Shown piece after piece: positions 1 to 7,902 of a stretch of 25,768 bases of DNA. Location: positions 1 to 25,768 of the forward strand of contig JANMDN010000015.1 of assembly GCA_031376285.1 (NCBI GenBank), in the 5' to 3' direction. This stretch comes from JANMDN01 sp031376285. GTDB lineage: Bacteria; Actinomycetota; Thermoleophilia; Miltoncostaeales; Miltoncostaeaceae. The notes below the pieces were generated by a model. That model was not told where the DNA came from and did not search any database. It was given only the letters and a program-made list of their open reading frames with translations. The first letter of the stretch is position 1; the number at the start of each line of letters is the position of its first letter. Both the position numbers and the translations under genes were made by a program.

Positions 1-1
1 C

Positions 2-262
2 CGCGGTGGTGTATTATGTCGGGCCCCCATCCCCTGGGCGCCCCCGGGGGGCGGGGGCGCTCCAAACCCCGCCGCAACCGCCGGGCTCTTCGGCGTCGTC
101 CATCTCGGCGCTGGTCCCCCTGTGTATGCCCTGCTCGCCGCCGCCTACGGGCTCGCATTCGGCGTCGTCGTCGAGGTGACTCGCTCGCTCGTCGCCGTAA
201 TCGCCGCCCATGCCACTCTGGCGATCGGACTCACGTTGGTCTGGCCGCGGCTGTTTTCGTGA
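2..262 (+). CDS. CPBP-family intramembrane metalloprotease, C-terminal part (5' end outside window)
   Basis: Frame 2 is open from the window edge to a TGA at 260-262 and encodes about 86 residues of a hydrophobic protein. It begins RGGVLCRA, which fits the end of the EExxxR(G) motif of CPBP (CAAX/Abi) proteases. It continues with FGVVHL, matching the FxxxH motif, and ends with a hydrophobic helix containing HATLAI at the position of the third conserved histidine. These proteases sit in the membrane and cleave prenylated or other membrane substrates; the substrate cannot be told here. The stop overlaps the GTG of the downstream phosphoesterase (GTGA, 259-262), indicating translational coupling. 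A G/C-rich stretch at 40-80 encodes a Gly/Pro-rich loop that is unusual for the family. The 5' part, including the first glutamates, is outside the window, so the call rests on two motifs and hydrophobicity. Confidence 0.65.
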   Translation, partial: RGGVLCRAPIPWAPPGGGGAPNPAATAGLFGVVHLGAGPPVYALLAAAYGLAFGVVVEVTRSLVAVIAAHATLAIGLTLVWPRLFS

Positions 263-1500
263 ACCCGGCTCCCTCCGGCGGGCCTGACCTCGTCGCGGTG
301 GTGAGCGACCTGCACCTCGGTCAGGGCACTCGCCAGGATCACTTCCGCGACGGGGCCGCGTTCTGCGAGTTCGCAGACCACCTCACCGACCGGGTCCGTC
401 AGGGAAGCCACGTCCAGCTCGTCGTGGCGGGTGATCTCGCCGACCTCCTGCCGGTGGAGTGCTCCCGCCCAGCTCGGGCTCGGTCGACGCGCCGCGCGGC
501 GTCGGACCGGCTTGCTCGGATCGCGGAGACCCATCGCGCGGTCTTCGATGCGCTGACGCGCTTCACGACGTCGGGTGGCGAGCTGCCGATCATCCCCGGC
601 AATCACGATGTGGAGATCCTCTGGCCGGACGTTGGTGCGACGCTCGTGGATATGACCGGTGGGCTGATCGAGCCCTGGATCCACCACGTCCCAGGACTGC
701 TGTACGTGGAGCACGGCGGCCAGTACCACGACATGAGCGCCTTCGACCGATTTGCCGCGCCTTGGCAACGTTCTGATCCCGACACGATCGACCTTCCCGT
801 CGGATCGGCCGTCGCGCTGTGGCTTGCCGCCTGGAGCGACGCGGTCACTCCGGCCGGGCCGTTGTCCGCGCGGGCGTTCGCGACGTCGCCGGCGCTGGTA
901 CTGCGCCTCGCCGCGGCCTGGCGCGCCCACGTCCACCTGGCCGCCACCGTCGCCAACGGCTGGAAGCGACCTGATCGCTTTGAACGCGAGCGCTATCGAC
1001 GCGAGATCCTGACCGAGCTCGCAGACGCCGTCGGTTTGGCGCAAGCGGACCTTGCGGCGATCGACCGGATCGCCGAGATCCGACCCGGAGCGCTCGAACG
1101 GCGCGTCGTTCGAGCGGTCGTCCGCCGCTCGGGCGCAACCAAGATGGGCTACGCCCGGCGAGCGATTTGCGACGGCGCCCAAGAGGTGGCGCTCATCCTC
1201 GCGAGGGGAGGGCAACGTGTCGCCAACGTTGTCATGGGACACACTCATTTCCCCGAGCGACACTCCCTCAAGGGAGGATCAACGTATCTGAACGCGGGCA
1301 CCTGGTCATCGCTTGTCCCCGCCTCGCAGCGGGCGGCAGGTCAGGTTGGCGCTCGCTCGTTCGTCTCGATCGAGCGGGACTCGCTCGGCAACGGGTCAGC
1401 CCGCCTCATGCGGTGGAACCCGGGATCGGGAAGCGAAGAGCTGGAAGGCAACGACCCGGAAGACGCGTCGCTTCGTCGCCCGCTCCCACGCACCACGTGA
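259..1500 (+). CDS. Calcineurin-like metallophosphoesterase
   Basis: A 413-residue cytosolic-type metallophosphoesterase with no signal peptide. The binuclear-metal motifs appear in order: D17-x-H19 in SDLHLG, D59 in AGDLADL, N115-H116-D117 in PGNHD, and H328-x-H330 in MGHTHFPE. The motif set is complete, so it is probably an active phosphomonoesterase or phosphodiesterase; the substrate is unknown. The spacing and the late GHTH followed by YLNAGTW resemble UDP-2,3-diacylglucosamine hydrolase-like (LpxH/YbbF-type) and uncharacterised phosphoesterases, but the middle region of about 180 residues is longer than in LpxH. I chose the GTG at 259 because it overlaps the preceding stop (GTGA) and lies just before the first beta strand. 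The frame stays open upstream to position 16, but that part overlaps the CPBP gene in another frame and is Arg/Pro-rich shadow sequence. Confidence 0.85.
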   Translation: MNPAPSGGPDLVAVVSDLHLGQGTRQDHFRDGAAFCEFADHLTDRVRQGSHVQLVVAGDLADLLPVECSRPARARSTRRAASDRLARIAETHRAVFDALTRFTTSGGELPIIPGNHDVEILWPDVGATLVDMTGGLIEPWIHHVPGLLYVEHGGQYHDMSAFDRFAAPWQRSDPDTIDLPVGSAVALWLAAWSDAVTPAGPLSARAFATSPALVLRLAAAWRAHVHLAATVANGWKRPDRFERERYRREILTELADAVGLAQADLAAIDRIAEIRPGALERRVVRAVVRRSGATKMGYARRAICDGAQEVALILARGGQRVANVVMGHTHFPERHSLKGGSTYLNAGTWSSLVPASQRAAGQVGARSFVSIERDSLGNGSARLMRWNPGSGSEELEGNDPEDASLRRPLPRTT

Positions 1501-1547
1501 TCGGGCCCGCTCACTCGCGCTGAAGGGCCCTGCTCGCCCCGGTCTCC

Positions 1548-3068
1548 CTAGGGAGCGGGCGGCGCGTCATGGCACGGCACAGAACCGGAATCGGCGTAGG
1601 CGCCCGCCACGACGGGGACGAACTCCCAGTCGTAGCGATCCGGGAAGAGCGACAACTTGAGGACACCGTAGGCGTGGTTCTGTCGGACCTCGCTCCCGGG
1701 CGCGACGCTGTCGATGCTCCCGAGGGACTTCCCGCCGGTCCCGACCACGAATTGCCGGAGGCCGAACGCCGCGTCGGGGCCGCCGTCCGGGTTCATCGGC
1801 ACAAAGCGCTCGTAGTGATGGTCGTGCGCGGAGAGGATCATTTCGGCGCCGGCAGCGTGGAGTGCGCGCACGAAGGCGTCGGTCGCCGTGTTGCTCCCGT
1901 GGCGCCCACGGCTTGACCACCGGGGGTTGTGCCACATCGCGAGGGTGCATTTGTTTCGGTTGATCGTGAGGTCATTGCGAAGCCACGTCTCTTGGGGCGA
2001 CTCCCGTTTGCAGCCCCCAACCGCCGGCTCCCCGCATTGCGCGTTCAACGAAATGACACGCCAGGCCCCGAGGTTGATCGAGTACGGCTGGAACGCTGCC
2101 GGCCCGGCGCGAGCGCCGAAGTACTCGTAGTAGTAGCCACCCCCGTAGAAGTCATGCAGTCCCCCAGCGGTGGCCCACGTCTTGTCCTTGAATCGGCCCC
2201 AACTCGGCCCGTAGGAAGCGGCGACCTCGCTCCGGTTGCCGTACTCGTACTGCGCGTCGCCGAGCATCAGAACGGCGTCCGGGTTGATCCGTTCGACGAG
2301 CTTGGCGGTCGCTTCCTGCGTGCAGCTCGACGCGGTTCCCACGCCACCCTTGAAGCTCCCCGAAGCCGGGTCGCAAGCAACGTCCCCAGCGGCCACCACA
2401 ATGATCGGGCGGACCGGCGGCGCGGGCGCCGCCGCGCCGCCGGTCGTGGAAGTGGTCGACGGGGACGTTGCCGCGGGGATGACGGGTGATTCGGCCGAGG
2501 CGACGAGCACGTCGAGGCGGGGCGCGCGGGAACCGGATTCTCGGCTCGCAAAGTTCAGGCTACGCCCGGGAGGCGCAGAAAGAATCAGGCTGACCTCGCC
2601 GCCTTCAGGCATGAGCCGTGTCACGTCGGCCTGAATCCAGGAACTGCCGCGGAACGCCGCGACTCGCACGACCGGACCCCTGGAGAGTCGAGCCCGTGAG
2701 CCGTTTGCGAAGGTCACCCTCCGCTCGGACCAGGTTGACGTCGCGGCGCGTCGGACCACGAGACCGTCACCGCGGTTCTTCGCAAAGAGACGCAGGGTGG
2801 CCGATCGAAATGGAGTGGGAACCCGGAATCGCACGATCACCCGGCTGGCCGAGGCGCCGCGCATGAAGAGCGTCCGTGCGCCACCGTAGCGAACCGACGG
2901 ATGCGCCCTCGACAGCGACGCATCCGCGGTCGCCCGCAGGGCCAGAAGCCCTCCGGCAGCCTGCGCCTCCGCTTGGCGTGTATCGCCCTGGAGCCTCGCG
3001 ACTCCGAACGCCGCGGCGAGCGCCGCTGCGAGGACGAGTGGTGCGACTTTAAGGGATGCAACCCGCAC
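1548..3068 (-). CDS. Secreted DNRLRE-domain metallophosphoesterase (purple acid phosphatase-like)
   Basis: 506 residues. An N-terminal signal peptide or anchor (residues 1-27, hydrophobic core LVLAAALAAAFGV) is followed by a beta-rich DNRLRE/CBM96-like domain (about 45-190: SLSRAHPSVRYGG, VIVRFRV, WIQADVT). A Ser/Thr/Pro/Ala linker (191-220) leads to a calcineurin-like phosphatase domain (about 221-480). Metal motifs visible are AAGDVAC, LMLGDAQYEYG, WHNPRWSS and SAHDHHYER. Where relatives have GNH[DE], this protein reads G303-L304-H305-D306, so the metal/phosphate-contacting Asn is a Leu. The DNRLRE module is typical of extracellular proteins and probably binds surface polymers. The gene is convergent with the upstream phosphoesterase (48-base gap) and divergent from the kinase pair. 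Without the Asn, activity may be reduced or altered. Confidence 0.85.
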   Translation of the reverse strand: MRVASLKVAPLVLAAALAAAFGVARLQGDTRQAEAQAAGGLLALRATADASLSRAHPSVRYGGARTLFMRGASASRVIVRFRVPTPFRSATLRLFAKNRGDGLVVRRAATSTWSERRVTFANGSRARLSRGPVVRVAAFRGSSWIQADVTRLMPEGGEVSLILSAPPGRSLNFASRESGSRAPRLDVLVASAESPVIPAATSPSTTSTTGGAAAPAPPVRPIIVVAAGDVACDPASGSFKGGVGTASSCTQEATAKLVERINPDAVLMLGDAQYEYGNRSEVAASYGPSWGRFKDKTWATAGGLHDFYGGGYYYEYFGARAGPAAFQPYSINLGAWRVISLNAQCGEPAVGGCKRESPQETWLRNDLTINRNKCTLAMWHNPRWSSRGRHGSNTATDAFVRALHAAGAEMILSAHDHHYERFVPMNPDGGPDAAFGLRQFVVGTGGKSLGSIDSVAPGSEVRQNHAYGVLKLSLFPDRYDWEFVPVVAGAYADSGSVPCHDAPPAP

Positions 3069-3185
3069 GAACTGACTCTAGTCCAGGCAAATGATGGGCG
3101 CCACTGGCCGTTCGGTCAGGCCCGGACCTGGCATCATCCGCCGACGGCCGCCACCTTTGATATCGCCGGACTGGTGTCGTTGTCG

Positions 3186-4277
3186 ATGCCAGACGCAGAT
3201 GAGCCGCTTCGCAAGGCGATGGCTCGCGCGCTCGACCCCTACCCGGAGACGGCGGCCGGGCCCCGAGGGGGCGTCATCCTTCGGCGCGCGGATGGCGTCT
3301 TGCCATCCGCGGACGAAGTACTCAACCCCGCCAACGACGCCACGACGACGGTCAGCGCGGGGGGCACGCTGGCAATCGAGCGAAATGGTCTGCGCTGCGT
3401 CCTCCCGAGGTCGTTTCGCGCGATGTCGCTCGAGCTGGAGTACGAAGAGGGCTTTCCGATTGTCTCCATCCTGCGCGGTGTGATCCGACCGCTTCTGCAA
3501 GTCGTTCTCGTTGAGAATGGCGGCGCCGCGATCCATGCGACGACCGTCGAGCACAGGGGCAGGACGATCGCCGTCGGTGGGTGGTCGGAGAGCGGCAAGA
3601 CCGAGACCGCGCTTGCCTTCCTTGAGGACGGCGCCCGGTTCCTCTCCGACAAGTGGACGGTGCTCGACGCAGATGGGCGGACGGCGACCTTCCCGATCTC
3701 GGTTGGTGTCCGTCGCTGGGCGCTCGAGGCCCTGCCTCGCCTGAGCGCCGAGCTTCCTCGGGCCGCCCGGGCACAACTCGGCGTCGCACGAGGCGCCTCG
3801 TGGCTGGCACGTCCCCTCACCTCTCGGCAACCCTCCGGAGGCCTTTCGGGGAAGGCCGTCGGCATGCTCCGCACCGGGCTCGCGCTTGGCGATCGGGCGG
3901 CGGTGGGTCCGAGCGCCCTTGCGCGCGCATGCGGGCATGAGCTTGACCCCACGCATCGGCCGCAACTCGATGTCCTCGTGGTACTCCAGACGGTTACCGG
4001 CGGCCCGCCGCGGGTCGAAGAGGCGAGCCGGGAATGGGCCGTCCAACGCATGGTGCAGGTCGCCGCCTACGAGCGCCGCTATCTACGCCAGCTCCTTGAG
4101 CGCGCGAGCTTTGCCTCACCCGACGACCGTGGTGACGAGTGGGCGTCGCTCCAGCACGCCGAGGCGGCGGTTCTCGACCGCGCGCTGCGCAGCGTCAAAA
4201 TCCTCCGCGTCAGGGCGCCGTTCCCCACCGATCCCGGTCCGGTGGCCTCGGCCATCGAGAAGGCGCTCGACCAATGA
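3186..4277 (+). CDS. HPr kinase-like P-loop protein (first of a pair)
   Basis: About 363 residues from ATG 3186. In-frame GTG 3174 and TTG 3180 lie just upstream; a start further upstream would run into the 5' region of the divergent phosphatase and reads as low-complexity shadow. The middle carries HATTVEHRGRTIAVGG followed by Walker A G-W-S-E-S-G-K-T (residues 132-139). SDKWTVLD about 15 residues later takes the place of the acidic SDD of HPr kinase C-terminal domains. This arrangement fits the HPrK/PEPCK-like fold seen in stand-alone HprK-related kinases near RiPP or unknown clusters. The C-terminal ~150 residues are helical and unassigned. The stop overlaps the ATG of the second P-loop gene (ATGA), so the two are co-translated and may form a heteromer. 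No HPr, PTS gene or RiPP precursor is visible nearby. The substrate is unknown. Confidence 0.65.
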   Translation: MPDADEPLRKAMARALDPYPETAAGPRGGVILRRADGVLPSADEVLNPANDATTTVSAGGTLAIERNGLRCVLPRSFRAMSLELEYEEGFPIVSILRGVIRPLLQVVLVENGGAAIHATTVEHRGRTIAVGGWSESGKTETALAFLEDGARFLSDKWTVLDADGRTATFPISVGVRRWALEALPRLSAELPRAARAQLGVARGASWLARPLTSRQPSGGLSGKAVGMLRTGLALGDRAAVGPSALARACGHELDPTHRPQLDVLVVLQTVTGGPPRVEEASREWAVQRMVQVAAYERRYLRQLLERASFASPDDRGDEWASLQHAEAAVLDRALRSVKILRVRAPFPTDPGPVASAIEKALDQ

Positions 4278-5326
4278 AACGCATGGAGGAGCGCACCTTC
4301 GAGTTCCTCCCCGACTTGCGGCTCGGGCTCGTCGGCCCGCGCCAACCGCTTCGGCACTTCGACGCCGAGTACGGACGGGTGCGAACCCAGGCCGGCGGCG
4401 CGGTGGATGCCCGGGTCGAACTTGGACCGCTCGACCCTCGTGGGCGCGCGGGTGGGCACAAGACCGCCCGGTGGACGGTCGAACTCGGTACGCCCACCGA
4501 GGTGCCGCTGACGGCTCGCATTGGGGTGCGCGGCTTGCCCGCATCGTTTGCGCTCTCGCTCGTCCAGGGATACTTCGTCGAGCCGCTCCTTTCCCTCGCC
4601 GCGGCGTCGGCCGGCTACGTGCTTCTTCCGGCCGCGGCCATCGCCGACGGCGACGATGCAGTCGTCCTGATGGGGCGCTCCCGCAGCGGGAAAAGCACCG
4701 TGAGTGCCCGGGCGCTCGCGGCCGGTGTCCCGATTCTCGGAGATGACCAGGTGATCCTGGACGGCGCCGGCAACTGCGCACCGTTTCCGCGACGCCTACG
4801 TTTCTACTCAGATTTGCGCGAGACAGCGCCGGATGCGTTCCGACGCCTCCCGACATACCCGCGGACCGGTCTACACATCCGGCGGTGGGTGAAGCGCGCC
4901 ACGCGGGGGTTCATATCTCCGCCCGTACGGGTGCCGATCTCCGATCTCGGCCCTCCCGCGCGAGCGGGTTGGCGCCGAATCTCCGGCGTGATCGTCATTG
5001 AACGCGACGCCGCACTCGACGAGCTGGGTCGCGGGTCGGTCGACGCCGAGCACGTCGCCAAGGCCGCCGAAGAACTCCTCGACGGTCAGAGGGAGCGCTT
5101 CGCCCAGGTGGCGGGCCCGGAATGGATCGCCCCGCTCGGGGTGGCTAGTGAGCGCGAGCGCTCAACCGTGCGAGCAGCATTCGGATCGGTCTCGGTCGAG
5201 CGCTTGGCGCTGCCGGGGTCGTGGCCCGCTCCTCGGGCGATCGATGCGCTCGCCCAAGCGCTGGGGATCTCCGGCCCGCGGTCAGGCGTTGCGTCTCGGG
5301 CTGACGCGCCTCAAGGCGGCTCATGA
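4274..5326 (+). CDS. HPr kinase-like P-loop protein (second of a pair)
   Basis: 350 residues from ATG 4274, which overlaps the previous stop by four bases. The layout resembles its upstream partner: an N-terminal ~110-residue beta region, a strand LLPAAAIADGDDAVVL, then Walker A G-R-S-R-S-G-K-S-T (134-142) and a GDDQVIL motif (156-162). The two aspartates correspond to the metal/base pair of HPr kinase-type domains. The C-terminal part has ISDLGPPA and ISGVIVIERD strands and a helical tail ending soon after AIDALAQALGI. Unlike the first protein, this one keeps both the classical P-loop and the DD pair, so it is the more likely active kinase. The same fold occurs in HprK-related kinases of lasso-peptide or PqqD-type loci, but no precursor peptide or PqqD-like gene is visible here. 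Function is inferred from fold only. Confidence 0.7.
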   Translation: MKRMEERTFEFLPDLRLGLVGPRQPLRHFDAEYGRVRTQAGGAVDARVELGPLDPRGRAGGHKTARWTVELGTPTEVPLTARIGVRGLPASFALSLVQGYFVEPLLSLAAASAGYVLLPAAAIADGDDAVVLMGRSRSGKSTVSARALAAGVPILGDDQVILDGAGNCAPFPRRLRFYSDLRETAPDAFRRLPTYPRTGLHIRRWVKRATRGFISPPVRVPISDLGPPARAGWRRISGVIVIERDAALDELGRGSVDAEHVAKAAEELLDGQRERFAQVAGPEWIAPLGVASERERSTVRAAFGSVSVERLALPGSWPAPRAIDALAQALGISGPRSGVASRADAPQGGS

Positions 5327-5675
5327 CATCCTGCGACCAGGCGCCGAAGTCACCACGGCTGCCCAGCGGCTCTTTGCTACCCGCTGAAGACGTTGTGTCT
5401 GACACTTGATGGTCCTTTCTCCGAGAGCATTGGTCTTGGTCTCGATGGGCGTGCAGTTCATTCCGAGAATCCGGGCCGGATGAGCGGGTTCTGCACGTAC
5501 GTTGACTCTAGCGCGGCCGTGCCGGCGCCCGCGTCACGATTATCAGGCTCGTAACACCTACATCGGCACCTCATCTGGCCGAGTTGAGCTTTTTGGCATC
5601 TCCACTCCGAATGGGTGGGCGCGCGCCGGGCAAGCCCGGCCGGGTGGAGCCTCCTGTACCGCTCGACGTCATGGG
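5327..5675. other. Non-coding stretch of ~350 bases between the kinase pair and the ArsC-like gene
   Basis: I see no convincing gene here. It contains an 11-base palindrome GTGTC-T-GACAC at 5395-5405, related to the arms of the larger repeats at 9.5 and 13.6 kb, and a strong G/C hairpin at 5625-5640. The sequence between about 5410 and 5600 is less GC-rich than its surroundings and has no codon-position bias that I can see. A frame after the kinase stop (to 5387) reads like a short helical peptide, but it has no start of its own; it may be chance or a remnant of a former C-terminus. Confidence 0.5.
5625..5640. terminator. G/C hairpin, possible bidirectional terminator
   Basis: GCCGGG-CAAG-CCCGGC is a perfect 6-bp stem with a 4-base loop. 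It lies 36 bases beyond the stop of the minus-strand ArsC-like gene and ~300 bases beyond the plus-strand kinase pair. There is no T-tract on either side, so it would be a U-less, actinobacterial-style terminator at best. Confidence 0.35.
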
Positions 5676-6044
5676 TCAACCGATCGGTTTGACCAGGAGC
5701 GCTCGAACGCGTTCCTTCGGGCGTCCGATGATCGCGCGGTCGCCTCGAATGACGACGGGGCGCTGAAGAAGCATCTTCCACGCCGTCAGAAGGTCGGCGA
5801 CCGCCTCGGGGGTGACGTAGTCGGCCTCGTCAAGAGCGAGCTTCTTGAAGAGGCTGTCCTTTCGCACCAGGTCGGCTGGCGGGTCCTCCAGGTGGTTGGC
5901 GATCCAAAGCAGTGTCGCCCGGTCGGGTGGCGTCGCTTGATAGACGATCACCTCGGCCTCGCCGCCAAGCTCGTCGGCGATACGCACGGCGTGGACTGAG
6001 GACGGACAGTGGGGGTTGTGGTAGATCCTGACGGGGTCGCTCAT
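5676..6044 (-). CDS. ArsC/Spx-family (thioredoxin-fold arsenate reductase-like) protein
   Basis: 122 residues from ATG 6044, close to the usual 115-140 of the family. The N-terminus IYHNPHCPSS matches the Y-HNPxC-SxS signature and retains the catalytic Cys13. LVRKDSLFKKL corresponds to the conserved LVR(T) region, and LLQRPVVIRGDRAIIGRP matches the R-P-I....-IGRP signature. The three anion-binding arginines of ArsC therefore appear present. The usual residues after the Cys (SKSR) are PSSV, so arsenate reduction is plausible but unproven; a generic thiol-disulfide role is an alternative. No ars operon genes are adjacent. It is divergent from the next gene across 120 bases. The frame is open upstream of ATG 6044, but that part reads as non-conserved, Arg-rich sequence. 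Confidence 0.8.
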   Translation of the reverse strand: MSDPVRIYHNPHCPSSVHAVRIADELGGEAEVIVYQATPPDRATLLWIANHLEDPPADLVRKDSLFKKLALDEADYVTPEAVADLLTAWKMLLQRPVVIRGDRAIIGRPKERVRALLVKPIG

Positions 6045-6164
6045 GATCGGCGAGCCTACGCCGACGACGAATCCGATGCTCCGGACCAACCCTCGGGGTG
6101 CGGCAACGAAGGCACACGGACCGAGGCGCTCAAGGATTCTTGATAACGCGCCGATGCGCGAAGG

Positions 6165-6848
6165 GTGACCGGTCCACCTTCCGAGCAGGGACCACCCGGC
6201 AGAGCGCTCCCACCGGCGCCTCCTGGCCATCTGAACGGCCACCTCGTGCCGGCCCATCCGGGTGTACCCGGCGGGGTGCGCCCCGGCCCGCAGCCACCAA
6301 GCCCCGTGGCCGCCGATGGTGCGTGGGCATCACGCGCAGCCGCCCCTGAAGGGCGCGAGTCGAGCCCCATCCGGAGGGCGGTGTGGTTCGTCGCGCTCGC
6401 GACTGTGCTCCTCGGTGGGATGCTGTTTAGTGCGAGGGGTTGTGCCAAGGCACTCACGGGCGGCGATCTCACGACACTTCGCCGGGAGGCGATCGCCGCG
6501 CCGCCGCCATCCGGCACGGAGGTCCACCGCGCCGCGTCGCTCGGCGCCAGCGGCACGCTCCCGTACATCGAACGGGTCTACGCCGTACCCGATGGCGCAG
6601 CCGCGGCCGAGCACTACACGACGACCTTTGGCGCGCAGCTCAACCTCGTCCAGACCGACGGCCCCGATGGGACCGTGCTCTCAGGGGGCCGCGCGGAGGG
6701 ACGTCGACATATCGGCGTGCGCGTCGACATCCGCGAGAGCGCCAAGGGCCCTCGCCTGGTCGAGCCGAAGCCCGACACGCCAAAACCCGCACCAGTCGGC
6801 ACAGGCGCCTTCGTCACGGTCGTCTTGAGTACCACCTCGGGGGGGTGA
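6165..6848 (+). CDS. Membrane-anchored protein of unknown function
   Basis: 227 residues from GTG 6165. The N-terminal ~65 residues are Pro/Gly/Ala-rich and probably disordered. A single transmembrane segment follows (about 72-89, AVWFVALATVLLGGML, preceded by RR), and then a ~130-residue soluble domain. The topology is probably N-in, C-out. The soluble part contains PYIERVYAVPDGAAAAEHY, then a long beta-rich segment ending VTVVLSTTSGG. I do not recognise the family. The later half has clear coding character and no competing frame. It ends 73 bases before the GST gene, so it may be the first gene of that operon or stand alone. The exact start is uncertain because the N-terminal tail is low complexity. 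Confidence 0.6.
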   Translation: MTGPPSEQGPPGRALPPAPPGHLNGHLVPAHPGVPGGVRPGPQPPSPVAADGAWASRAAAPEGRESSPIRRAVWFVALATVLLGGMLFSARGCAKALTGGDLTTLRREAIAAPPPSGTEVHRAASLGASGTLPYIERVYAVPDGAAAAEHYTTTFGAQLNLVQTDGPDGTVLSGGRAEGRRHIGVRVDIRESAKGPRLVEPKPDTPKPAPVGTGAFVTVVLSTTSGG

Positions 6849-6921
6849 CCGCCCCGCGGCCGCAGGTCGACTCAGCGGCTCGGGTTTGCGCCGGCACCGT
6901 CGAACGCGCACCATTGCGGGA

Positions 6922-7530
6922 ATGACAAACGAATTGGTCCTCTACGACAACCCGAGCTCCTCCAACGGTCTGAAGGTTCGGATCCTCCTGGCGGAGCTCG
7001 GGACGACGCCCGCCGTGGTCACCATTCCCCTCGATGGAGAGCGCCCCGCGAGCTACCTCGAGGTCCATCCCTTCGGCACCGTGCCGTGCCTTGTCGTCGG
7101 AACGCTCGTCATCGTCGAGTCGAACACGATCCTCCGCTACCTCGCCCAGGTGGCCGAGCGCGACGATCTCTATCCACCCGACCCGGCGCGCCGGGCCCGT
7201 GTGGACATGCTCCTCGACGCGCTCAGCCTGTCGGTCCGGTCTGAGCTTTGGGGCGTCGAAGAGGTCGTCCTCTACGGTCTCGACCTCCCAGCCGAGGACC
7301 TCGCCGAACGGGTCGCTTGTCTCTCTGGCACGCTCGACCGCTGGGAGCGCCTCGTCGCGACAAATGATGGGTACCTCCCCGACATGACCATTGCCGACAT
7401 CGCGATGGCAGGACGGCTCGTCCACCTCGACGAGCTGCCCCTTGAGGCCAACCGCTGGCCGGTCACCATGCGACGACTTGGCGACGTTCGCGGGCGCGAC
7501 GCCTACCGGGTCGCGACCTCGGTGGCCTGA
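6922..7530 (+). CDS. Glutathione S-transferase-family protein
   Basis: 202 residues from ATG 6922, the usual length for a cytosolic GST. The N-terminal thioredoxin-like domain (1-78) has LYDNPSSSNGLKVRILLAEL at the catalytic Ser/Cys position, a cis-Pro in GTVPCLV, and the ES pair of VESNTILRYLAQ that binds the gamma-glutamyl group. The C-terminal all-helical domain includes MTIADIAMAG, equivalent to the N-capping motif (tlADi). Many actinobacteria use mycothiol instead of glutathione, so the true thiol donor is open. A PIG-L deacetylase, the fold of mycothiol enzymes MshB and Mca, lies in the same operon, which is suggestive but not proof. The next gene's GTG starts directly after this stop (TGA|GTG), indicating coupling. 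Confidence 0.85.
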   Translation: MTNELVLYDNPSSSNGLKVRILLAELGTTPAVVTIPLDGERPASYLEVHPFGTVPCLVVGTLVIVESNTILRYLAQVAERDDLYPPDPARRARVDMLLDALSLSVRSELWGVEEVVLYGLDLPAEDLAERVACLSGTLDRWERLVATNDGYLPDMTIADIAMAGRLVHLDELPLEANRWPVTMRRLGDVRGRDAYRVATSVA

Positions 7531-7902
7531 GTGCCACGACCTCCGCAAACTGCCGTCTCCGTCGACGTCCTCGTCGCGAGCCGGACACCACTCCTCGCGG
7601 ACGCACTCCGGGACCTCGTCCACGCGGGTGGAAACGGCTGGCAGGCGACGGTCGTCGACAATCCCGACGCACTCGTATCGGCCCTCACACCCGCCCCCCG
7701 GCTGATTGTCCTTTGCTCGTCGATGGGTGGCCCCGAACTCGCGCGGACCCTCGTGGCGGCCGCGCCGCAAACGCCCTTCGTGGTGATGATCGACGGCCAC
7801 GAAGGAACCCAAGAGACCTGGCCAGGTGCGGGCGCGACGATCGGTCTCCGGGCCAGCGGAGTTGAGATCCTCGCGGTGCTGAACGCATTCCTTCCCACAT
7901 GA
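7531..7902 (+). CDS. Degenerate response-regulator receiver-like protein
   Basis: 123 residues from GTG 7531, which abuts the GST stop. The pattern of strands and helices resembles a NarL-type receiver domain: VDVLVASRTPLLADALRDLV (first strand and helix), APRLIVLCSSMGG (third strand), TPFVVMIDG (fourth strand), GATIGLRASGVEILAVL (fifth strand and last helix). All catalytic residues of a phosphorylatable receiver are missing. The acidic pair after strand 1 is S-R, the phospho-acceptor Asp position is Cys62, and the conserved Thr and Lys are not recognisable. There is no output domain. If the assignment is right, it is an atypical receiver that signals without phosphorylation or acts as a binding partner. 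The 4-base overlap with the MobA gene (ATGA, 7899-7902) ties it to that protein. The fold call is inferred from pattern only. Confidence 0.6.
   Translation: MPRPPQTAVSVDVLVASRTPLLADALRDLVHAGGNGWQATVVDNPDALVSALTPAPRLIVLCSSMGGPELARTLVAAAPQTPFVVMIDGHEGTQETWPGAGATIGLRASGVEILAVLNAFLPT

Noticed and set aside
16..258. N-terminal extension of the first phosphoesterase
   Set aside because: It is Arg/Pro-rich shadow of the CPBP gene in another frame; GTG 259 overlaps the CPBP stop.
1544..1555. CTCCCTAGGGAG palindrome at the convergent gene end
   Set aside because: Perfect palindrome but hardly any loop and no T-tract; weak as a terminator.
2901..3185. Upstream extension of the first P-loop gene
   Set aside because: Mostly opposite-strand shadow of the divergent phosphatase gene; ATG 3186 region fits better.
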